Assembly (NCBI GenBank): GCA_001839685.1
Contig: MLAK01000047.1
Location: 1 to 13,351 of the forward strand
Source of the DNA: Tritrichomonas foetus
Taxonomy: Eukaryota; Parabasalia; Tritrichomonadida; Tritrichomonadidae
Reading direction: 5' to 3'
DNA length: 13,351 bases
In this document: positions 7,046-13,351 of the stretch, one piece after another
Numbering within the stretch: position 1 is the first letter of the stretch
Layout: every line of letters starts with the position of its first letter
Translations under genes and position numbers: made by a program
Notes under the pieces: generated by a model
Databases searched by the model: none
Told to the model about the DNA's origin: nothing
The model's input: the letters and a program-made list of their open reading frames with translations, nothing else

Positions 7046-9175
7046 TTAAATTAAAACATTCCACATCAATTTCCCTTCAATTGGACGAACTACTTGGGCT
7101 GGTAACATAACAGGACAATAAGGAGAATGATTGACAAGATTATATGCGTCATTTTTGTTCTTATCTGAAAGAATAAACATCACATTTCTTGCATGATTGA
7201 TAACTCTTGATCCAATTGTAATTCTGTTCATATTCACTTGAGGGACGAAATGACCAATAACCAATGATTCACTATCAGTGACTGCTGGAAGACCTGGGAA
7301 CAAAGATGCTGTATGTCCATCTGATCCCATTCCAAGAAGTATTAAATCAAAAGTTGGCTCATTACCTTCACCAAACTCCTGAACAATTTCTTGAGAATAT
7401 TCTAATGCTGCTTGAATTGGATCTTTAAGTTCTCCTTTCATTCGATGAACATTTTCTGATGGAATGTTGATATAATCAATGAGTGATTCTTTGATCATTT
7501 TATAATTGCTTTCTTTGTCTGTTGGTTGAACACAACGCTCATCAACAAAGAATATTTTCAGTTTTGATACATCAATTCGTGATATGAAGGGTGATGTTGC
7601 AATTAAATTAAAGATTGGTTTTGGTGTTTGTCCTCCTGAAACTGCAATTCGACAAATTCCTCTCTTGGATATTGACTCAGAAATAATTTTGGTGATCATT
7701 TCTGTTGTACCTTGAAGCAATTCTGGAACAGTTTGGAAATAGTTCTTACGTGAATTGGATTCTAATTTTCTTTCAAATGTTCCCTTCCCAATATCAACAC
7801 CTGGTGCATAAGGAATCACAAAATAATCTTCTTTAAGCAAAGGTGCAACAATTCTCCAAGATTGTTCAATTTCATCAGCTCGAGTAAAGAATGATTGATC
7901 ACCAGCTATTGAATCAAGAATAACTCTTTCATATGCCCCTTGGATTGCATTTGGACCAAATTTATCTGAATAGGAGAAGTTCAAAGGAATTTGAGTAGTA
8001 TTAAGTCCTGAACCTGGGACTTTAACATGTTGCTTCAAAATAATACCTTCATTTGGTTGAATTTTGATTTTCAAAACATTTGGTTTTGAATAAGTTTCAC
8101 ATCCAAATATTGAATGAGGTACTTGCCTAAATACCATTTTAATCACTGATTCTTTCTTTTTCATACATTTACCACTTGTGATGTAGAAAGGTACACCTTG
8201 CCAGCGCCAATTATCGATATATAATCGAATGTATGCAAGTGTTGGAGTTGAAGAATTGGGCTTAATTCCATTATGCTGCTTATATCCAAAATATTGTCCT
8301 AAAACAACATCATCAGCGGTAATAGGTCTTATTGCATGAAGAACTTTCATTTTTTCATCACGAATTTCTTTAGAGTTGAAAATTGATGGGGGTTCCATCG
8401 CTGTGATTGCAAGCATTTGAAGTAAATGATTTTGAATCATATCTCTGATTACAGAAGCTTGATCATAATAACCTGTTCTTTGACCAACACCAACTTCTTC
8501 AGCAACGATAATTTCAACATGAGAAATATAATTTCGATTCCATAGTGGTTCCCAAATGGTATTTCCCCATCGAAAAGTGAAAATATTAGTCACTGTTTCT
8601 TTTGCTAAATAGTGATCAATTCTATAAATTTGATCTTCACTGAGACATTTGTGGAGATCATCATTTAAAGCCAGTGCGCTTTTAATATCGCGTCCAAATG
8701 GTTTTTCAACAATCATTCTTAGCCACATATCTTGAGTAGCTTTCAGTCCACTTTCAGAAACTCCTTTAGCAATTTTGTTAACAATGGTTGGCGGAGTAGC
8801 CAAATAAATTAAACATCCGTCATATTTATTTTTCATGACTTCATTTTTCAAAACTTTGTAAGTTCTTGGATCATCATAATCACCCTGGATATACTCCACA
8901 CGTTTTATAAATTCAGATGGAATCTCACATACGCCATCTGATTCTGGGCCGAATCTCCCAAATTGTTGAATTCCTTTGATCAGTTTATTTTCAAGTTCAT
9001 TTGGCTTGAATTGTGTACGTGCAACACCAATAATCTTTGTTTTGGGACTGAATGCATTATAGCATGATATTGTTTCGAGTGATGGAATCAGCATTCTAAC
9101 AGAAAGATCGCCGGACACTCCGAATATAACAAAACATATGTTTTGGTCAGCAAGTTTTTGTGCTTCTCTTTTCAT
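7046..9175 (-). CDS. bifunctional glucose-6-phosphate dehydrogenase / 6-phosphogluconolactonase
   Basis: One 709-residue cytosolic enzyme should oxidise glucose 6-phosphate with NADP+ to 6-phosphogluconolactone and then hydrolyse the lactone, the first two steps of the oxidative pentose phosphate pathway. The G6PD part (about 10-460) has the nucleotide-binding GVSGDL (19-24), EKPFGRD (157-163), the substrate motif RIDHYLAKE (185-193, Lys192), QNHLLQMLA with the catalytic His250, DNWRWQGVPF (321-330) and RADEIEQSWR (432-441). The lactonase part (about 480-709) has SGGQTP (513-518), DERCV (545-549) and GMGSDGHTASLFPG (615-628). Neither half lacks a major motif. Usually RIDHYLGKE is seen, so Ala191 is a small deviation. 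The G6PD-first order matches Trichomonas and Giardia, whereas Plasmodium has the reverse. The ATG at 9175 is the first in frame, close before the Rossmann motif, and its stop overlaps a TAAA signal. Confidence 0.97.
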   Translation of the reverse strand: MKREAQKLADQNICFVIFGVSGDLSVRMLIPSLETISCYNAFSPKTKIIGVARTQFKPNELENKLIKGIQQFGRFGPESDGVCEIPSEFIKRVEYIQGDYDDPRTYKVLKNEVMKNKYDGCLIYLATPPTIVNKIAKGVSESGLKATQDMWLRMIVEKPFGRDIKSALALNDDLHKCLSEDQIYRIDHYLAKETVTNIFTFRWGNTIWEPLWNRNYISHVEIIVAEEVGVGQRTGYYDQASVIRDMIQNHLLQMLAITAMEPPSIFNSKEIRDEKMKVLHAIRPITADDVVLGQYFGYKQHNGIKPNSSTPTLAYIRLYIDNWRWQGVPFYITSGKCMKKKESVIKMVFRQVPHSIFGCETYSKPNVLKIKIQPNEGIILKQHVKVPGSGLNTTQIPLNFSYSDKFGPNAIQGAYERVILDSIAGDQSFFTRADEIEQSWRIVAPLLKEDYFVIPYAPGVDIGKGTFERKLESNSRKNYFQTVPELLQGTTEMITKIISESISKRGICRIAVSGGQTPKPIFNLIATSPFISRIDVSKLKIFFVDERCVQPTDKESNYKMIKESLIDYINIPSENVHRMKGELKDPIQAALEYSQEIVQEFGEGNEPTFDLILLGMGSDGHTASLFPGLPAVTDSESLVIGHFVPQVNMNRITIGSRVINHARNVMFILSDKNKNDAYNLVNHSPYCPVMLPAQVVRPIEGKLMWNVLI

Positions 9176-9201
9176 TTTCGTCGGAGATGAGTTCTAATAA
9201 T

Positions 9202-9206
9202 AGTGA
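9202..9206 (-). promoter_or_regulatory. candidate initiator (TCACT) of G6PD-6PGL
   Basis: On the minus strand TCACT matches TCA(+1)-Y-W. Its A, opposite 9204, would give a 29-base leader to the ATG at 9175. A nearer TCATC does not fit the W position. Confidence 0.35.
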
Positions 9207-10340
9207 TGTGATTATTAAAATTGCATCATCAAGTTTCTGAGCATTTATTGATTCAATTGATTAAAAATTTTAAATGAAAAAGTTAATATAACAACGATAA
9301 AAATATTGAAATTAAATTAGCGTCAATTTTTTTTGAATAATGCTGATTAATCGATTCACTTCAGCGTTTTTATTACTTCACACAAATATCATGCCTTAAT
9401 ATTGTCCTATGTGCCGAGAATATATATTTGGAAATAAAAAACGAATAAGCGCAAAAAAACTCATAATTTATTGATATAAAACCGCTAATTGTTGCATAAC
9501 TATCCACATTGCACATTTATTACTATAACATTGATGCATATTCAATTATTTCTCCAAAATTCTGAAATTAACTTCTGTCGCTGATGTTTGACAGTTAGCA
9601 ATAAGATGATTTTGATTCAAAAATAAGGTATTAAATAGCTTAAATATGATTCTCTCTTATGTTTGCATCTTGGTAAGTCTAGACGTCATAAACTTGAATT
9701 GGATCAATAATTATGCTCGGTATAGAACCCATGAAGAGTTGAAGACCAATATTTGTCTTTTCTTTGTGTTCTTGATCCTCACAAAATATTACTACATGAT
9801 GGTTGTGAGAATATTATTTGATAGTCGCGCGATAAACCTCCCAACATAAGTATAAAATTTGAGATAGGTCTTGAAAATAGAAAGGAATTATAAAATTATC
9901 ATGCCGTGAAATAAAAAGAAAATAATTTAATGAAATATAATTGTTTATTAGTATTTTTTTGTTTTTTATCTGATGTATTTTTTGCAAATGGTTCAATTTC
10001 AATTCCGTTTTTTGCATCATTCGCGAAAATCATAATATTATGTACTCGTTGGTTTCGAACTGTGATTTTCAAAATGATCATAAACAAAATCTGCTGATCA
10101 ATGATTAACTCTCTTATTTTCTCATTTTCAATCAATTATATTGGTGCTAGTCCATTTCCTTTGTCAACATGGACAAATATAGAATGAAGTCTTTTTTATA
10201 CATAGACATTCTTTTGAAAAGAGTTGCCATCAGGTTGCAAATACAAAACATCTCCTTTCCCACTACACTTATTGGAATTGAACATTTTTTGTGGAATACA
10301 GTTATAACTTTTAAATTGTATTTGTCAAAAAAAATAAAGG
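9207..10340. other. long AT-rich intergenic region with no convincing gene
   Basis: I see no protein gene or RNA gene in this 1.1-kb stretch. Short frames at 9646-9849 (+), 9814-10020 (-) and 9899-10135 (-) encode hydrophobic or low-complexity AT-driven peptides and overlap one another. The 10169-10456 and 10147-10395 frames run into the tRNA gene, so they are not credible. No inverted or direct repeat long enough to define an element was found. Confidence 0.6.
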
Positions 10341-10346
10341 AAAAAA
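10341..10346 (-). terminator. Pol III terminator of the second tRNA-Thr-like gene
   Basis: On the minus strand a run of six T begins three bases after the discriminator, and a second run of eight T follows at 10334-10327. This is normal for RNA polymerase III. Confidence 0.75.
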
Positions 10347-10348
10347 TA

Positions 10349-10427
10349 TACCTACGAGCGGAATCGAACCGCCGTCTCCTCGCGTACCAATACACAGCGA
10401 ACGCAATAACCTCTATGCTACGTAGGA
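10349..10427 (-). tRNA. tRNA-Thr-like gene with a 13-base anticodon loop
   Basis: The sequence is a close relative of the tRNA-Thr at 128-200 and has a fine A box (TAGCATAGAGG) and a perfect B box (GGTTCGATTCC). Six of seven acceptor pairs form, with T.T at 1-72; the discriminator is A (10349). The anticodon stem TTCGC (10401-10397) / GCGAG (10383-10379) is intact but encloses 13 bases, TGTGTATTGGTAC, at 10396-10384. With a 6-base intron at the usual eukaryotic site after position 37 (TTGGTA, 10390-10385) the anticodon is UGU, also Thr, but U33 becomes G. With an extra TGTGTA before the loop (10396-10391) the loop is TTGGTAC with U33 and anticodon GGU, again Thr. A Tyr GUA reading needs a shifted, weaker stem. 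It could also be a pseudogene. Confidence 0.75.
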
Positions 10428-10564
10428 TTTATGCTATTCAATTTTCTAAATTTTGAAGACTACAAATGATCTTATATCACTGTGATTCATTGATGTTTAT
10501 CCTTGAAAAAGAAAAAATTAATTGGGTGCAAATCTTAAAATTAAAAATTAATCTCATATATTAT

Positions 10565-12250
10565 TTACAATAAATCATCATCAATGATCGCAGATGCAAC
10601 AGCTTCATCCAGGTGTGAAAGATCAGTTGCATAATCCATTCCAAAAGCAGCATTATGACTATTTAAATGATTAAAACTTATATCCATTTGTCTATCTCGC
10701 GCATGCTTTTCCATTCTATCATATAAAACAGATCGGCCAGCTCCTGAACTTAAAATCACACTTTTCCCTCTCGAACATTTTTCGACTCCTTCAGAACATT
10801 TCATTTCGCAAATACAAATTTCACGACGAAGATTTTTTCTTTCAGTTTCGTATTTCTTTAACGCTGCATTACATTGCTGCTCAACTGCACAAGCACGTAC
10901 GAGTAAACCTCTTGGTTCAGCCAAAATTGATCGTTTTATTCCATCTCTTGATTGTTTATTTTTTTGTTTTAATTCGTAAGTGGTTAGATTGTCATTTATT
11001 TGCGTTAATTTTAGTTGGCTGCCTGTTATAGAGCCAGCTTTACTGGAGCTTTTTGGGATAAAGTCACTCTTAGAATTCATCGATTTTTGGTTGTTTGTTT
11101 TTCCTAAATTTGAAGAATTACTCTGAACTTTATTTTGAATCATAGAATTGTTTGGAATTTTGTTTTGAGCTTCATTTGGAATTGAATTGTGAGTTTTATT
11201 TGGTAATTTATTTGATGTTTTGCTCGGCTTTTTGTTGATAGGTAATTTTTGGCTTACATTCTTTCCGTGGTGGAGTTCAAGAGCTCTTGTTAAAAGTGGA
11301 CTAGATTCATTTGAATGAAAAAGAAGGCGTGATTTTCGTTCAGCTGTTAATCGAACAGATTTCGCTAAAGCAATACCCATTGCCAAATCAGTCAGTTTTC
11401 CAGATTCAACAGATGCTTTCAAATGTGAATTCAAACATTCCAAATCTTTACAAATGAATTTCTTTGAATTTTCGTCAAGCAACTCGTATACTTTTTGATG
11501 AAAGCTTGAACTTTCATTTGTGGAAAATCCTGAAACCAAACTTCTTGAATATGATTCGAATTTTTCAACAAAACCAGGGTTTTTTCTAAGTGTTGAAAAT
11601 GAAGGAGTCACAACTTTTATATCTTTTGATGATGATGATGAGATGCTTGACTTAGAAGTTGAAATCGTTAAAGATGAAGTATTTTCATAGATTGTTACAA
11701 TTATTGAAAAGAAAAAGCAACATGAACAAATTGATAAAGCTTCAAGTAATCGATCTCCATATCGATTAGCACCACAAACACCACTACCTTTCCGAATGTA
11801 TGCTTTGACGCATTGTTTATTAATTTCTTCAAAATCAAAATTCGTTCCTTGAAGAGTTTTTGCCCGCAACTCAAAAAATTCCATAGAAAGTTCATCAAAA
11901 ACATCATTGCATTTCATTGAAATATCATGTGGTAGTTTTTTAGGATAAACTATTGAACATGCTCCAAGAAAAGCAATTTTTTGTATTGACTTAAAAAACA
12001 ATTCATTCTCAAGAATAGATTGAAGACCAAGTTGTCGTGGTTCTTTTTTCATATATTTTTTCATAAATTCATTGTACCAAATTTGAGAATTGAAGTCTGG
12101 AATATGAAAGAAGAACTTTGATGATGAAATAAAATCAGTTAAATAAGGGATCAAATCTTTTGTTGAGGCAGTGTCAAAAAAATATGATTCAGGTGTCAAA
12201 AGACTTAATGTTTGTTCAAATTTTTTTAGAACGTCTTCAGTTGTTGTCAT
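10565..12250 (-). CDS. hypothetical protein with Asn/Lys/Pro repeat linker
   Basis: I do not recognise this 561-residue protein. Residues 1-190 look folded and include Cys-rich stretches and one strongly hydrophobic segment (about 168-188, with CSCC at 175-178) that could be a membrane helix or a buried core. A Ser-rich linker (about 192-209, encoded by a GAT-type triplet run near 11626-11641) leads to a helical region (about 225-325). Residues 337-385 are a low-complexity linker of about eight-residue degenerate units such as NKLPNKTH, NSIPNEAQ and NKIPNNSM. A charged helical C-terminal domain follows with seven Cys between 454 and 492, then an acidic end IIDDDLL. The ATG at 12250 is the first in frame; no clear TCA-Y-W initiator precedes it. 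The stop overlaps a TAAA signal (10564-10567). It is divergent from the transporter gene. Confidence 0.8.
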   Translation of the reverse strand: MTTTEDVLKKFEQTLSLLTPESYFFDTASTKDLIPYLTDFISSSKFFFHIPDFNSQIWYNEFMKKYMKKEPRQLGLQSILENELFFKSIQKIAFLGACSIVYPKKLPHDISMKCNDVFDELSMEFFELRAKTLQGTNFDFEEINKQCVKAYIRKGSGVCGANRYGDRLLEALSICSCCFFFSIIVTIYENTSSLTISTSKSSISSSSSKDIKVVTPSFSTLRKNPGFVEKFESYSRSLVSGFSTNESSSFHQKVYELLDENSKKFICKDLECLNSHLKASVESGKLTDLAMGIALAKSVRLTAERKSRLLFHSNESSPLLTRALELHHGKNVSQKLPINKKPSKTSNKLPNKTHNSIPNEAQNKIPNNSMIQNKVQSNSSNLGKTNNQKSMNSKSDFIPKSSSKAGSITGSQLKLTQINDNLTTYELKQKNKQSRDGIKRSILAEPRGLLVRACAVEQQCNAALKKYETERKNLRREICICEMKCSEGVEKCSRGKSVILSSGAGRSVLYDRMEKHARDRQMDISFNHLNSHNAAFGMDYATDLSHLDEAVASAIIDDDLL

Positions 12251-12655
12251 TAGTAACCATCATTCAATGGCGAACGTTTAAAATTAGTAATTGAAGGTAT
12301 ATTTTGTGAATAACTAATTCAATTATTTATAAATGGTTATCGTAACTACGAAATTAATCCGAAAAATGAATAATGTATTTAAACATATTGAATAGTTTAT
12401 TTGATTATTTGTGATAAAATAATAAAGGAACATTGTTCCGATTTTTGAATAGATATTAATTCAGATTATTTGAAGATTTCATATGATCCAATTCAAAAAA
12501 TATTCAAAAATTTTATTTTATTATTCAAAAAACATATGTTTTCTTATTATTCAAATTTATTAAAGATTTTCGAAATTCTCAGAATTCTTTTCAAAAAAAG
12601 AAAAAGAATTCAAAGAGCTCATTCAGAGTGTTGTTATATTCATATCTCACCCTGG
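12251..12655. other. divergent promoter region
   Basis: About 400 bp of AT-rich DNA separates two divergent genes, so both promoters must lie here. The transporter frame stays open upstream to about 12470 with an internal ATG at 12536, but that stretch is basic, AT-rich and lacks transporter features, so I treat it as upstream sequence. Confidence 0.5.
12640..12644 (+). promoter_or_regulatory. candidate initiator (TCATA) of the MFS gene
   Basis: TCATA fits TCA(+1)-Y-W and would place the transcript start at A 12642, 14 bases before ATG 12656. That is the usual leader length in trichomonads and is the main reason for choosing this start over 12536. Confidence 0.45.
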
Positions 12656-13288
12656 ATGCTTGGAAAAAGAGATATAACTTCTCTTCTGATTATATTCATA
12701 TCTTCATTATGTTTTGGTATCAATACAGTCTATGGAGCATCAGTGACCACATCAATCAAAAATATTTATCCAAATCTAGCAAAATATGAAAAAGAGTGGT
12801 CATGGTTTAATAATGGTGCAAGACTTTCTGCAGGTTTAGGATCGTTTTGTTTCACACCAATAATTAAATGGTTTGGCAGACGCCTTTCGATATCAATTTT
12901 TGGATTCATAAATGGAATTTTTTTCCTTTTAATACTTGCAGCAGGTGATGAAATGATGATCTATTTATTGATCGTCAGAATTTTCCATGGTCTCATTTGG
13001 GGAGTGATGAGCGTTTTATCGCTTGTATATTTGTTTGAAATGGCTCCATCAAACTCATATGGTTTTGTTGGTTGCATGCATCAGTTTTTCAATGTATGTG
13101 GAATAGTATTAGTTTATTTATTATCTGCTTTTGTTGATTTTCAAATATTATCAATTATTAATGCTGTGATTTCATTCATCTTTTCAGGACTTATTTGGAT
13201 CACACGTGATTCTCCAGTATCGATACGTGACAAAAAGATAGAAAAACAAAAATCACTCAACACAAAATCGAAATCACCTCCTATATGA
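12656..13288 (+). CDS. MFS sugar-porter-like transporter, N-terminal half only
   Basis: The 210-residue product matches the first six helices of a major facilitator sugar-porter-like protein of the plasma or organelle membrane; the substrate cannot be told. Helices lie at about 8-28, 47-68, 77-96, 101-125, 137-159 and 166-182. Family motifs are GRR (74-76) in the loop between helices 2 and 3, R-x3-G-x3-G (108-116) in helix 4, YLFEMAP (125-131) after it, Gln143 in helix 5, and RDSPVSI (184-190) at the position of the PESPR motif. Complete family members have 12 helices and roughly 450-500 residues. Here the frame ends after a Lys/Ser-rich tail, and the A of the stop is the first base of the palindrome at 13288. 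The second half may lie beyond the window after an insertion, or the gene may be a remnant. Starting at 12536 would add 40 basic residues. Confidence 0.75.
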   Translation: MLGKRDITSLLIIFISSLCFGINTVYGASVTTSIKNIYPNLAKYEKEWSWFNNGARLSAGLGSFCFTPIIKWFGRRLSISIFGFINGIFFLLILAAGDEMMIYLLIVRIFHGLIWGVMSVLSLVYLFEMAPSNSYGFVGCMHQFFNVCGIVLVYLLSAFVDFQILSIINAVISFIFSGLIWITRDSPVSIRDKKIEKQKSLNTKSKSPPI

Positions 13289-13342
13289 AAGGTTTACAAA
13301 GTGGTCCCCCAAAGATTTTGTGGGACCACCCCATAAACCTTT
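13288..13342. repeat. 55-bp nested palindrome at the end of the MFS gene
   Basis: Outer arms AAAGGTTTA (13288-13296) and TAAACCTTT (13334-13342) enclose 4-base spacers and inner arms GTGGTCCC (13301-13308) and GGGACCAC (13322-13329), with a 13-base centre. Its GC content is well above its surroundings. The symmetrical design looks like the end of a foldback or MITE-type element, or a stable RNA hairpin. The window stops nine bases later, so its full extent cannot be seen. Confidence 0.7.
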
Positions 13343-13351
13343 GTCCTACCA

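Noticed and set aside
9646..9849. 67-codon frame in the long intergenic region
   Set aside because: Composition is AT-driven and hydrophobic, with no domain and no promoter motif beyond chance.
10349..10427. Second tRNA as tRNA-Tyr(GUA) with an intron
   Set aside because: GTA occurs in the loop, but using it requires shifting the anticodon stem and losing a pair, and the body is much closer to the tRNA-Thr gene in this window.
10147..10456. Frames on both strands across the second tRNA gene
   Set aside because: They run through the tRNA sequence and overlap each other, so they are chance frames.
12470..12655. Upstream extension of the transporter frame
   Set aside because: The upstream end begins with TTG, which eukaryotes do not normally use. 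ATG 12536 lacks an initiator motif, whereas ATG 12656 has one 14 bases away and starts just before the first helix.
1..13351. CRISPR array, rRNA genes, or spliceosomal introns
   Set aside because: No regularly spaced repeats, no rRNA-like conserved blocks, and no GTAYGT...ACTAACACACAG trichomonad intron signals were seen in the genes.

Overview
The window looks like nuclear DNA of a trichomonad (Parabasalia: Trichomonas, Tritrichomonas or a close relative). The evidence is: AT-rich sequence with compact intronless genes; a glucose-6-phosphate dehydrogenase fused upstream of 6-phosphogluconolactonase, an order known from Trichomonas and Giardia; TCA-Y-W initiator-like motifs 14 to 29 bases before start codons; TAAA motifs overlapping or closely following stop codons; and eukaryotic Pol III tRNA genes. 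I cannot name the species. The lower GC content would suit Tritrichomonas better than T. vaginalis, but that is an impression, not a measurement.

Layout. A tRNA-Thr(UGU) gene lies at 128-200. From 1114 to 3590 are two nearly identical 1,096-bp DNA elements in opposite orientation, 268 bp apart. Each has 14-bp terminal inverted repeats and its own perfect target-site duplication. They share no long reading frame, so they look like recent non-autonomous transposon insertions in the intergenic space. Next is a 1,009-residue single-pass surface protein (3849-6878, +), built from six Cys-paired modules and two copies of a roughly 200-residue domain. It converges on the G6PD-6PGL fusion gene (7046-9175, -), which supplies the first two steps of the oxidative pentose phosphate pathway in one polypeptide. 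After about 1.2 kb without a convincing gene there is a second tRNA-Thr-like gene (10349-10427, -) whose anticodon loop has 13 instead of 7 bases. A 561-residue unrecognised protein (10565-12250, -) follows. It is divergent from the N-terminal half of an MFS sugar-porter-like transporter (12656-13288, +). That frame stops on the first base of a 55-bp nested palindrome at the right edge, which suggests interruption by a mobile element.

The protein genes are unrelated in function and do not form an operon. The most notable items are the inverted transposon pair, the expanded anticodon loop, the modular surface protein and the palindrome-terminated transporter.
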